A stretch of 64,000 nucleotides of DNA, taken from NCBI GenBank assembly GCA_034509735.1, contig JACGWO010000001.1, forward strand, positions 35,157,966 through 35,221,965, in the 5' to 3' direction. The notes under the pieces were generated by a model. The model did not search any database. It worked only from the letters and a program-made list of their open reading frames with translations, and was not told where the DNA came from. Within the stretch, counting starts at the first letter, position 1; the number at the start of each line of letters is the position of its first letter. This document shows positions 12,290-24,395 of this stretch, piece by piece. Origin of the DNA: Sesamum alatum (lineage: Eukaryota > Streptophyta > Magnoliopsida > Lamiales > Pedaliaceae). Made by a program: the position numbers and the translations under genes.

Positions 12290-15200
12290 AAAGCCAATCG
12301 CCCATATGTCTAATCCCCATCTTCTCAAGATGTTGCGTATGAGCGCTCTGCGACATAGGCTTTGTCAGCGGATCTGCTGTATTGTCTGCTGAGTTGACTC
12401 GGTCTATCCGAACGTCACCTCTTCCTACTATTTCTCTTAGAAGATGGTAGCGTCTAAGAATGTGTTTGGAACGGTGACGAGATCTCGGTTCCTTTGCTTG
12501 CGCTATTGCTCCATTGTTATCACAAAAGATGACAACAGGCTCGGCGATGCTAGGCACCACACCCAACTCTTGGATGTAGTTTCTCATCCAAACCGCTTTC
12601 TGGGCAGCTTCTGAAGCTGCTATGTATTAGAACTTAATGGTGGAATCAACAGTGGTTGTTTGCTTGGAACTTTTCCAAGCCACTACTCCTCCATTGAGCC
12701 TGAATACATAACCCGATTGAGATTTGGCATCATCGTCATCAGACTGGAAGTTAGCGTCGCTAAAACCTTCCAGGATCAGTTCTCCATTGCCATAGACTAA
12801 GAACATTTCCTTAGTCCTTCTCAGGTACTTAGGGATGCCCTTAACAGCATTCCAATGTGCCTCTCCTGCACAAGACTGATATCTGCTTGTTACACTCAAA
12901 GCGTAAGCAAGGTCAGGTCTGGTGCAGTGAACCACATATTGGATGCTACCTACGGCAGAAGCGTAGGGGATGACCTTCATCCTTTCAAGTTCCCCATCAG
13001 TCTGCGGGGACTGTTTCTTGGATAACTTGATCCATGCCTCATGGGAAGGAATCCTCGTTTGGAGTTGTCCATTCGAAATCTTTTCAGGACTTTCTCCATG
13101 TACGAGTTTTGGGTGAGCCCTAACATCCTTTTAGATCTGTCCCTCACAATCTGGATGCCTAGGATGTAGGAGGCTTCACCCAAATCCTTCATGGAAAACT
13201 GGGTTGATAACCATGCTTTTGTGTCACCTAACATTCTTACATCATTACCTATGAGTAGAATGTCATCCACATGAAGTACTAGGAACACTATAGAGCTCCC
13301 ACTGACCTTCTTGTATACACAAGGGTCGGATTCATTTTTGATGAAGTCATAACCCCGTATCACTTCATCAAAGCGAATGTTCCAACTTCGGGATGCTTGT
13401 TTGAGGCCATAGATGGACTTCTGGAGACGACAGACCTTCTGTTCTTCTCCAGTGACCGTGAAACCCTCCGGCTGATCGATATAGATCTTTTCCTCAACGA
13501 AACCATTGAGAAAGGCCGTTTTCACGTCCATCTGCCATATCTCATAGTCATACCATGCTGCTATGGCGAGCAGGATCCGAATGGATTTAGCCATGGCTAC
13601 CGGCGAGTAGGTGTCCTCAAAATCGACCCGGGTCGTTCAGTGTACCTTTTAGCTACTAGCCTAGCCTTAAAAGTTGTGACTTCTCCCATCAACGTCAAGT
13701 TTGCGCTTATAGACCCACTTACAGCCAACTGGCTAACACCTTTCGGTGGGTCTACAAGTCTCCAGACTTGGTTCTCGCTCATGGAGTCCATTTCGGTTTT
13801 CATTGCCTCAAGCCATTTCCCGGAGTCGATGTCAGACATCGCTTCTCCGTATGTCTTAGGATCGTTATCCAGTAGACCAGTCGTATTTAGAAAGCCATAT
13901 CTCACTGGCGGTCTGGACTCTCTAGTTGACCTACGGAGAACGGGAACGTTAGTGGTGACTGTGGGCGCTGACTGTATAGGAGCTGGCGGTTCAGGTACCG
14001 GGGCTGGCCTTTCCTAAGGCTGTCCTTCATGCCTAGCATGCTGGACTTCTCGAGGTAGGTCAGTCCGTCGGGCATCTATCCTGAATCCCCTAAGTGAGGA
14101 ATCCGCAGCTACCTCTGATGACTGATTTCCATCACTTGATTCCTCAAGGATAGTTCATCAGGTTGGATATCCTCTGGAAAGCCTTGTTCCAAGAATACTG
14201 CGTTCCTTGAAACAAAATACCTTTTTGTTCCAAGGGGTCATAAAAGTAATAACCTGCAGTTTCTTTAGGGTATCCAACGAACCTGCATAAGCTAGACCTG
14301 GATTTCCAACTTATCTCCCACTAACCTCTTGACGTATGCGGGGCTACTCCACACTTTCAAAGTTAGTTGTAGGATGCAGGCTTTGTCGTGCCATATTTCA
14401 TATGGCGTTTGGGTCAATACACTGGTTGGCGCCAAATTTAACAACTTGGCCGCTGTTTTCAATGCGTAGTCCAAAAGGACAAGGGGTAATTTGGTAAAAC
14501 TCATCATGGATCGAACCATGTCCAACAGGGTTCAATTCCTCCTTTTAGAGACACCATTCAACTGTGGTGTCCCGGGAAGTGTCCATTCAAATATTATACC
14601 ATTTTATTTTAGATAATTAAGGAACTCGGTACTAAGGTATTCTCCACCTCGGTCTGACCGTAGGACTTTAATTTTGCAGTTGATTTGGTTCTCCACTTCA
14701 AGTCTGAATTCTTTAAACCTCTCAAGAGCTTCAGACTTGTACCTCATCAGGTATATAGCATAGTAACCATATTCGTGAATGATCATTGGTGAAGGTTATG
14801 AAGTAGGAGAACCCACCTCGGGCCTGCGTCCTTAGTGGTCCACATACGTTTGTATGGACCAAGTCCAACATACCTATGGCAAGCCTGCTTTGTCCTACAA
14901 AGGGCTTCTTGGTCATTTTTCCTCTTAGACAGGATTCACAAGTTGGTAGCTCACTTAAGTCCCCTACCTCTAGGTTCTTTGAGTCTACCAATATTTTCAT
15001 CCTGTCTTGGGATATGTGACGTAGCCTAGCGTGCCACAGTCGTGCGTTCCCGTCATTATCTATTTTACATTTGTGTTGAGCGTTAAGAACGAAGTTCGTT
15101 TGTTGTAAGATATAGAGCCCATTATTAAGTGTACCAAGTAGATGAGCAATTCCACACCTCATCAAATAAAGCAATTTTTAATTGATCATGAAACTCATAA

Positions 15201-15391
15201 CCACTATTGACTAACAATGGAATGGAAATGATGTTTTTAATCATACTAGGTACATAATAAACTTGCTCTAATTCTATACTAATACGATCACTAACTACTA
15301 AAAGTGGCGGATCTACTGCTTCTGCCGGAGATGGCCTTGCCATTCCCAAGCTTCAGGATCATATCCCCGCTACCCGAGTTTTCTGCTTCTT
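12288..15391 (-). pseudogene. Element C pol: RNase H, RT, integrase and part of protease
   Basis: Minus-strand pol relic. From left to right: RNase H (12288-12970; FCDNNGAIAQAK, HHRSKHILRR-type and ADPLTKP motifs), RT (12977-13905; MDVKTAFLNGFVEE), linker, integrase core (14292-14786), the HHCC zinc region (LWHARLRHISQ...CESC, about 14880-15060), and the end of protease (15125-15391). The RT active site reads HVDD instead of YVDD at 13262-13273 (TAT to CAT). A stop interrupts RNase H near 12627, and frameshifts lie near 12977, 13600-13650 and 14290-14600. The right end is cut by S1 in protease; coding resumes at 17418. Although frame-broken, it is a complete set of domains. Confidence 0.85.
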
Positions 15392-15396
15392 TTCAG

Positions 15397-17412
15397 TGTT
15401 AGAATAGGTGACCATGTAAGCCAATTTTGGAAAGAATATGTAACCTATGTCTAGACAATTTTTGGTATTTGATAAAAACATTTATGAATAAAGAAGTGAA
15501 AATTCATATGGCAATACTTTGTTTACGTTCACTTGTATCTGCATTTACATTTCTGTTCACTACGCAAACAAAGCCCATGGACTGAGAATCGATTTCGGGG
15601 ATTGGGAACTACGCTTGGAGGTAGGTCCATGAAATCAGTCTTACCGAATCAGTACGGAAATCTTCCAAGTCAAGGAATCCCGAAAATGGGTACCGGATTC
15701 CCTTTGAGACTTGCAACTAAGCATCTGCTGTCGTATTTCATCGACGGGTGACGAAGGTCGTCTAAGCAGTGTTAGTGGGTCAGCAATGCTAGGAAGGCAG
15801 CTGACTGAGGTGGCTCGCGGGAACCGTCTTACGGAGGACCTTGAGTATAGTCAGCAAGGTATGACGTGTATTCCCAGGTTCCAACAGTACAGGCTAAGTC
15901 CTTTGACTTGAGGAACTGCTGAGTTTACCTGTGCATCAGGTCTGTATCTTAGATATGGTGAGAGATTGCCAAAATACTCTGAGTAGTCATAAGCCATGTC
16001 TAGTGCAGCTCGGGTGTATAGAGTGACAGTAGTTTCCAAGAAAGGATCTGTCTCCTGTCAAAAGGTATTGACAGTTAAGTCTCATGTATGCTCTGTGTCT
16101 TGTCCCTCAAATTGTGGCCACAGTAACTGAACAGAAGGAAAAGGTTTCCTTGCGGCGTTTAGTAAGGACAGACCGACACTTAGGTCCAAAATGGGTACTG
16201 CTTTTTCCGTGCCCTAGACTCTAAGTGATGAGACCGAAGACAAAAGGACAAGTGTACTGTTAGAGCCTAAATGTTCATCCCCAATTATTTCACCTAGTCT
16301 CTAGTGCCATGGACCGTTGCTAGATGGCCACCTATGGTAATGGGCGGATTCTAGGAATCCGACCAAGTCTAGCTGAAAGGTGAACCTAAAGAGTCACACA
16401 CTATCCATACACACTTAGTATTTAATTTGGAATTAAATATTGGAGTAAAGGAATGATTAAATTAGATTTAATCGGGTCTTATATTTTCTTGGAGAAATTA
16501 ATTCCTTTTATTTGATAAAGGGAATTAAATTAATAAATAGGATTTATTAAAGGGTTGATTTAATGGGCTTAGAATAAATATTAATATTTATTATATTTAT
16601 TTTTTTAGCCCTTTTGGAAACATTTAATGGGATTTAAATATTCCATTAAATTAAAATCAACGGTTGAGAATGGAAAGGGGAGATGGAAGGCTAGGATTTG
16701 TTTGAACTAGGTCAAACATTTAAGTTTGACTAGGACTTTTGACTAGATCAAAATCCTAGACAAATTAGAGTTCTTAGAGTAGGAGTTTTAAGAGGATTAA
16801 ACTCCTGCTCTATAAATACTCTAGCTTCCAACTTTTTGAGGATGATGAAATTCCAACACACACACAACACACACTCGACTCTCTCCCCTTGCCTCTCGTC
16901 CGCCCCTCTCTCTCTACAAGAAATATTTTTCTAGTTCTTTTGTTCTTTGGAACATTAGAACTTAGATGATCAATACCGTTAATTGATAAACGTGTTGTTG
17001 ATTCATCCACTCCAAAAAATATACACTTGTTCGTTGCTAGCACGACGTGCAAGATTACGTGGGTGGGATCGTGTGTCACGATTTGGAGGGTCTCAAGAAC
17101 GAGATTCTCGGTGCAGAACGGGGAACAACCGCCTGTGTAGCCGTTGAAGACGAAACGACAAGGGTAGGTCTTCGTTGTTATTTTTTTCGTCTCTCTGGCT
17201 TATTTTCAACTCTATGGCCTCCAATGATTTCTTTGCATGTTGTTTGATCATGAGATAACCGAACACGCCGGGAATCTCAAAGGGTACATCCAACACCCCT
17301 TGAGAGTTGATTGTTATTATTAAAGAAAGCATGCTTTAATTTGTGTGATGTTATTTTATATATCGCGCTTCTGCATTCGCGCAATTCCCGGACGATCCAC
17401 CGATCTCTTTCA
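15397..17412 (+). mobile_element. Solo LTR S1
   Basis: A full-length 2016-bp plus-strand LTR with TGTTAGAATAGG at the start and ATCTCTTTCA at the end. It is flanked on both sides by the same five bases, TTCAG (15392-15396 and 17413-17417), and removing it joins the protease/gag codons of C. There is no PBS or PPT beside it, so it is a true solo LTR left by recombination between the two LTRs of a former element. TATA box TATAAATA at 16811-16818; W-boxes at about 16715-16752. Confidence 0.94.
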
Positions 17413-17417
17413 TTCAG

Positions 17418-18138
17418 CACCTGCAAATCATTGCAAATGTGCAGCTCCACAGCCGGTATCTAATACCCAAGAGGCAGAATTTAGTGACCATATTAACCTC
17501 AATCATAAATTATACCTTGGTTCGAGAGGATTTTGGGCACATCCGCCTCTCTTTCCAGAATGCCCTTTCTCACGGCAATTTTGATCATATGTCATAACTG
17601 CCCTCGATTGTTACTTGGAGACAACCTTGCCTTTTTCCTTTGCCCTTTCTCACGGCAACCTTGCCTGGCTTCCAATGCCCTTTCTCACGGCAATTGATAC
17701 ATATGTCATATGCCCTCGATTGTTACTTGGAGACAAACTTGCCTTTTCTTTGCCTTCCCCTCTTTGGCATGGAAACACTCTTAGTGTGTTTTGTAGTTGC
17801 GCTTTGCATATGGACGGCTTTGTTTTCCCTCCCTTTTCTTTCCTTTTCCAACGGTCCGACAGCACCCTTGCCTGAATTTCGTTTTTGCGCAAAGTTGAGC
17901 ACCACCTCCAAACATACCGGAAGGCGTGGAATTTTTTGAATCGTGCATCTCTGCCTCATATTACAACAACATATTGTGATCAGAGCTCATGAATGCGCTT
18001 CTCAAGTGCGTTCATAATTATACGGAGCAAACAATAAATTGGTCGAAAAAAGGAGGGGTGGGAGAGACTGAAGGATCACATCTATGTACGTCTCATATGA
18101 GGCAAAGTACCTTTAGGTCCTCGAGCTTTTCACCAGCC
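17418..18138 (-). pseudogene. Element C protease/gag fragment
   Basis: Continuation of C to the right of S1. The minus strand has the protease DTG region (17440-17470), the CCHC zinc-knuckle codons (repeated around 17560-17720), the lysine-rich segment and the UBN2-like gag core up to the VEKLEDLK codons at 18138. It is full of one-base indels and holds a local duplication (see findings). About 200 bp of gag between here and 44958 are missing, at the place where D lies. Confidence 0.75.
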
Positions 18139-19772
18139 CGGAGAGTGCGCACAAGCAGGGAACGCTAGGTCTGAGCCATGTCTTGCCGTGTCTGGTGTGC
18201 GCGCGCGGCAGGAGGCGCTCCGGGGTTTGTTGGAGGGTTTCCAACCTACGTAGTAAGTTTTTTTTTATTTTTAAGAGGTTCAGTTTTAATTTTGTTTAAT
18301 TAATTCCTGAAAAAACTCGCTTGTGTAGCAATTAACTAATTTCATAAAGACTTATTTTTTAGAAGTAAAGATACAATTGGGAATTTGGAATCCGGGGTTA
18401 TTTATAAAAGATATGAGGAAAAGGTTTTTCTAAAACGAGAAAATTTTGTTACGAGATAATTTATTATTCTTTTTTTCGACTACGTGTACGCACATATTTC
18501 ATTATATTTGAATATTGTATGAATTGAATCATGTGCTGTTGGTATATTGTAATTGTATGAATGGGATCATGTGATTAATTGTGTTGGAACAATGGAAATG
18601 ATGATCAGCGACCCTAACGAAGTTGGGTTATTTTCTGTTGGGTCTGTGGCCTCTTACTGATTTCTCCTTCTCTCTTTCTATTGCCTTAGAAAATAAGGCC
18701 ATTCTACCTCCTCCTTCATGTACTCCCCCGGTTTGTCGCTGGATTGTCTTTATATATGTATGAGAGTAGAGATAGGATGAGGTTTCTAATTTTGTAATTG
18801 TGGAGGAAGAAGGAAGGACACATGGAGAGCCAGACGGGAGGTTCCTTGGAACTTTTCCATGAAGTGAAGAAGAGAAAAGAGACAAGGCCCATCAGAGCAT
18901 GATATGTGTTACTATTACTAATAGTATACGGACTCAACCCAAGATGACATAGATCCACTACGGGCTCAGTGGTCAATAGGATTCGGCTTCGGATCAATCA
19001 GCAACAGGGCGTGCTAGAGCTTAATTTTGCATGTGGTTATGATGATGGATGAAATGGTTATTATTGTACTCACTACACCTCATCGCAGGTTATTTACCAT
19101 TATGGTTGTCATATGTGAGAGGATGGTATGGGTACGGTCATGTTTACTAACTCTACATGGTTGACAAGTCTCAAATAACATTAGACCCTAGACAAAACTG
19201 GATTTTGAACTCTAGGAATTGTGTCAGGGCCTGTCCAAGTGCCATGGCATAGATGAGAGAGCTGCTTGGTGGGTCAGATGGTGAGCGTTGGTCTCGTACG
19301 AGTGCTGGGTGTGGCACCGTATTGTGACTCTTAAAGGAAGCTGCACCAATTCATGCAAGCAAAATGGACTGCTGTTACTTCTCACGAGTCGGGGGTCAGT
19401 ATTTCTGTGTCGGTCGAATGTGGGTTGGGTTAACGCCCAAATTAACATGATCTCCGCTTGGATCAAACGGATCATGTGAAAGTGGTGAGGCATAATTTTC
19501 GCACACTCACTCGGGAACGAGAATGGTAATAAGAATACCTCCCACAGGATCTTTTCCAATGCGTAATCGTAAACCGGGGTAATGGGAAAAATGCTGTTGA
19601 TCCAAACCCACTAGGAAGGATTTCCGAAAATCACGTTTGAGGTACCGTGTTTTGCGTATAAATTAGTGGAGGATAAATGACTAAAGTCCAGTCATTTAAT
19701 TATTTTACAAACCACTGGTCTTTTATTTTCCTGCGATCACGGCGCTGTTTTCTAAAATGTAGAATTTTTAAA
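18139..19772 (+). other. Element D leader (partial, indel-rich)
   Basis: Matches the second part of the E leader (about 35980-37496). It begins in a short GC-rich remnant (18139-18240), then an AT-rich part, the conserved stem-loop remnant (GATCCACTA, CGGGCT, near 18950-18972) and the segment before gag. Many one-base gains and losses compared with E. I see no coding sequence. Confidence 0.65.
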
Positions 19773-22335
19773 ATGTCGAAGAAACCCAGTCACCATTTCT
19801 TTATATAACAAAAGTCAAGGGAAGAGAGTACAACACTGTGGCGGCAATCTCAGATAGTCTGAGATACGGAAACCAAGGCTAAACGTCTGGAGCGAGCCTC
19901 TCCTAGGACTGGGAGAGGATGCAGCGGAAGACGTTGAGACTTGGCATAAGTATAACCGGAAAGGTCGTAGCATCATACTTGGTTCGATGACCAATGAGAT
20001 TCAGAAGCAATATGGACAGGTAGACGATGTCCTTTCATTAGGCTGTTCGCCGTTAAGGAATTGTCTAAATGGCATGCCCGACATTGGAACCATACTTAGG
20101 GTAGTCGCGAACGAGGCGTTCTTGGAACGAAAATGACAGGAGGATTCCTCTGTACAAAGTAGAAGCGAGGCAGGGTAAAATGCTTAACCCTTCGTGGAAA
20201 AGCTCGGGACTAAGGCAGGTCCTCGATAATAAAACGTCATAGATGTTGATCCTCTCAGTCATCACCCTCCATTGACAATTTATCGAATCAACTATACAAC
20301 TGTTCAGGGCGGCCGGGACATGAATACGAGCGTGATAATGGCAAGGGGCATAACATAAGTAGAGAGGGGCAATTCAAAGACGAGAACGACTTAATGAAGT
20401 CACGCCGTTCAGTATCTGTTTGAGGTGCGGGCGAGAGGTCAAAGCGAAAGACAAGGGTGCCGGAACTGTTGGAGGAGAAAAGTATAGAGAGAGAGAGTGT
20501 TGAAGAGAGACAGGCCGACACACGCATGCGACGAGAGCGAGAGCCAGCCTGTTGCAAGAGGGAAAGGGCAAGAGGAAAAGGAAAGGTTGTGCCTTCTTGT
20601 TTATATATTGTTCCGAAGCGCATATGACATAGTGATTCTTAAACTGCGTGAAGAAAGGGATTGGAAGGAGAGTGCCAAACTCTTGCTCGAACCAAGGTAT
20701 AATGGTCACTAAATGTCGCTGCTGGAGAGTGAGGGGGCGGGTGGAGTGCAATTATCGCAACTACACTCTCACACAGTGTTGCACAACAACGAAGCAGAAA
20801 ACTGGGTAGTCGGGCATGATCTGAAGTTTGGGAATGGAAGGTCATCTCGGCAGGAAGAGGCAGTGGATCCGTGCCATGCGAGGTGATGCATAGTTCGAAT
20901 AGTAGGGAGGCGTATAGACTTTAGAGCAAGTTTTAGTTTGTACAAGGTATGGCGTTGCCGGCGATGGTAAAACGATCATTCCATTCCGATTGTTGGACAA
21001 TAGGGTGGTTTGAGTGGGTATATATTTATTATATGTTTATTGGAAGGGGAATCGACGAACTGCTTAATGCTACTTGGTATCACTAAGCGACAACACGTTC
21101 GTAGCATGCTCAATCACGCACAACGACATACTGCCTCATGCACATTCACAAAACCGAGAAAACAACAAAAAAAAACCCAAAAAGTTGTTAAAGTAGAAAT
21201 GATGAAGGTGCATAGGAGGGAAGTCCGACTGTGGGACGCTAGGGAACTAGGTAGACATGTCCATGGATAGACCTATAGAGAGAGTTGGTAGAAGACTGAG
21301 AGGATGAGAGCTAGAGCACTTAGGCACTCCGCACACAGCGATTCTACACTTGTGAATCCTGTCTAAGGAGGGAAAATGACAAGAATGCCCTTTGTAGGGA
21401 CAGAAGAGGCGCGTTGCCAAAAGCTCTGGCTAACATGGAGATACGCACAAAAACTGAAAATGCTGCTGCGTCCATACTGAGCTGGCGTTGTGATGTGGGA
21501 CCAAATAGGAGGACTGGCGAGGCCACGAAGGGGGTTACCTAACTTCAGCATGAACCGCTTTACCCGCGGAGGATGAACAACTGATTTTTTTGACCGGTAA
21601 GAAATGGTTATTTACCTGATGAGGTAATGCAATTCTGAAGCCTCTAGAGTAAAGAAGTTCGAGGACTTGAAGTGGAGAACCCAACCAACTGAGAGAGTTA
21701 AAGTGCTACTGGTCAGCCCAACCAGAGGGCGGGTGAATAGCCTTTATTAGACGAGTTCCTAATTATCTAAAGAACTTGAGTAATTAATATAAGAATGACA
21801 CCTCCGGGAACACAACATTAGAATGTGTTCTGTGAAAGGAGGAACGAACGCTGTGGACAGGTTGGCCATGATGGGTTCACCAAACTGCCCATTATAACTT
21901 TGGTGCTATACAGAAACGGCGCCAATTTTGTTTGAATTTGGCGCCTACTAGTAAAGTTAACTACCAACGCCATAGGGTGAAATTATGGACGACAAGCCTG
22001 GCGTCTTGGGCAACTATTGAAAGTGTGGAGTAGCCCGATACGTCAGAGGTAAGTGGGCGAGATTAAGTTAGAATCTAGGTCGCTTATGCAGGTTCATTTG
22101 GATCCTCTAAAGAAGCTGCGTGGTTGATTATTTATGACCTCTTTGGAAACAAAGAGGTTCTTTTGTTTTCACGAAATGCGTATTCTTGTAGCAAGGCTGT
22201 CCCGGAGGATATTCTAACCTGATGAGCTCTGATGCTGGAGGATAAGTGATGGAAATACAGCCATTTAGAAGTAGCCCACGGATACCTCACTTAGAGGATT
22301 CAGGATAGATAGCGGATAAGGGCTGACCAAGCCTC
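19773..22335 (+). pseudogene. Element D gag-protease-integrase (heavily broken)
   Basis: Starts at ATG 19773 (MSKKPSH...). Gag codons are recognisable in short runs (for example DNRK.RSIILGSMTNEIQKQY around 19950-20015), then the lysine-rich/zinc-knuckle region (20450-20680), protease and integrase (CESCLRR codons near 21350, the NRTL and SFWGYAL-like regions near 21850-21930), and the linker after integrase up to 22335. No reading frame stays open for more than a few dozen codons. GAGAGA-type insertions and one-base indels are frequent. RT and most of RNase H are missing; the D sequence resumes at 43577. Confidence 0.65.
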
Positions 22336-24378
22336 TGACGAATGCGGAAGCGCGTAATGAATTAAAAAATAAATGCGGAATTTAAACATGCTTAAATTAA
22401 AGAACACGTTTCAAAGGGTGCCTTTGAAATTCCCAGGGTGTTTCGGTGTATTCTCATGAATAATAAACATAAAAGAATCATGGAGGGCATATGGTCGAGA
22501 AATTAAAAGGGACGAAAATCATGAACGAGACATACCCGTTGTCGTTTTCGTTTCAACGGCTACACGAGTTGTTCCCCCCCGTTTTGCACAAGATCTTCGT
22601 TCTTGAGACGCCTCCAACGTTGACACAGCGATCTCAGCCCACGTATCTTGCACTCGTGCTACAGCACGAACAAGTTTATATTTTGGAGTGATAAACACAC
22701 ACACCGTTATGATTAACGTATTGATTCATCAAAGTGCTAATTTTCCAGAAAGATAACAAAGAAAAATAATTTCTTGGAGTGTGTGAGAGAAGAGAGGGCG
22801 GACGAGATAGAGGGAGAAGAGAGCCGAGGTGTTTGGTGTGTTGGTGTGTTGGAATTCTCATCACCTGGCTACTTGTAGGATTGCTAGGAGGTTTATATAG
22901 AAGAGGAGTTTAATCGCATCTCTAAACGTCCTCTTTCAAGAACTCTATGTTTGACTAGGATTTTGATCTAGTCCAAGCGAGTCATAGGTCAAGAGTAGTG
23001 TTTTTGACTAGTCAAACACAATCTGCCCATCACCATAGGTGCCTCTCTCCAATTGATCCAACCGTTGAATTTAATTGCTACTCTCACACGGATATTAAAA
23101 CCTATTTAAATAGTTTTCCAAGAGGCTAAAAATAAATATAAGTATTTATTTACAGCCATTAAATAAATCGTCTTGAATAAATCTAAATGTATCAATTTTT
23201 CAAAATCCTTTATATCTATATAGAAGGAAATTAATTCTTCCAGAAAAATAACCAGGACCCGGATTGAAATCCATTTAATCACTCCTTCAGCTCAAATTTG
23301 AATTTCAATTAAATATCTAAAATGTGTGTGGATAGGTGTGTGACTCTTTAGTTGCACCTTTCAGCTAGACTGTCGGTTCCTGAATCCTTCCGTTACATGG
23401 TGGGGCCCATCTAGCAACGGTCCATGCAACTAGAAACTAGTGAAATATTCAGGGATGAAACATTTAGCTTAACATGTAACTTGTCCCTTCTGTATTCGGT
23501 CTCAAGTCAGCTTAGAGTCCTGAGGGCACGTGGAAAATAGGATGAGGGCGGCACAGGCTAGCGTCGTCATTTTGGACCTAAGTGTCGGTCTGTCCCACTA
23601 AACGGCCAGGCAAGGAATCTTCCTTCTGTTAGATCACTGGGCACCTCTAGGGACACAGCAACCTGTAGAGGTATGACATGAGATCAACTGCCAAAAACCT
23701 ATTGACAGGAGACGAGTCCTTTCTTGGAAACTACTGTCAACTTGGCACACCAACTGCACTAAGACAATATATGACCCAAAAGGAATTCTGGCAAATCTCT
23801 CTACATACTTAAGATACAGCGCCTGATGTAACGGTAAACTCAGCAATTCCTCAAGTCAAAGGACTGACCTGTACCGTTGGAACGGGAATACACGTATGAG
23901 CTTGCTCTGACCATTACTCAAGGTCCTCTGTAAGACGGTTCCGCGAGTTGCAGCCATCAGTCAGCTGTCGCTAAGCGATCCTAACCCACTAACACTGCTT
24001 TAGTATGACTCGTTCACATTCGATGCAAACAAGACAGCTGGTGCTTAGTGCATAGTCTCGAAGATGGAATCCCGTACCCATTTTCGGGATTTCGACTTGC
24101 AGATTTCCCCGACTGATTCGATGAAGACTGATTTCAGGGATCCTACGGACCTCCAAGCTAGTCCCAGTCCCGAAATTGAATTACCTCAAGTCCGTGAAGA
24201 GCATTTTGTTTTGCGTAGTGGAACAAGATATAGAAAACAGACTATAAAAGTGAACACAAACAAGAGTAATGCCAAATAATTCACTCTTTAATCATAATGA
24301 ATTATCAAAACACCTGAAATTGTCTAGACATAGGTACATATTCCTGCCAAATGGATTACATGGTCACCTATTCTAACA
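22336..24378 (-). repeat. Element F 3' LTR (start deleted)
   Basis: Matches the F 5' LTR over its length but lacks about 35 bp at its left edge (the sequence enters at CGAATGCGGAAGCGCG). It ends at TTCTAACA. It has many more small indels than its partner at 31472-33483, for example around 23440-23660 and 23760-24060. Two LTRs of one element should differ by similar kinds of change, so this asymmetry is suspicious (see findings). Confidence 0.8.
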
Positions 24379-24395
24379 ATCTCCCACTGGCCTTT
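24379..24395 (-). other. Element F polypurine tract
   Basis: The minus strand reads AAAGGCCAGTGGGAGAT directly before the 3' LTR, one base different from the tract of E. Confidence 0.8.

Noticed and set aside
17345..17975. Plus-strand ORFs rich in Phe/Leu/Pro
   Set aside because: They are antisense to the LTR end of S1 and the gag of C.
19773..22335. Host gene between elements
   Set aside because: Although frames are destroyed, DNA-level matches to gag, protease and integrase in order identify it as copia.
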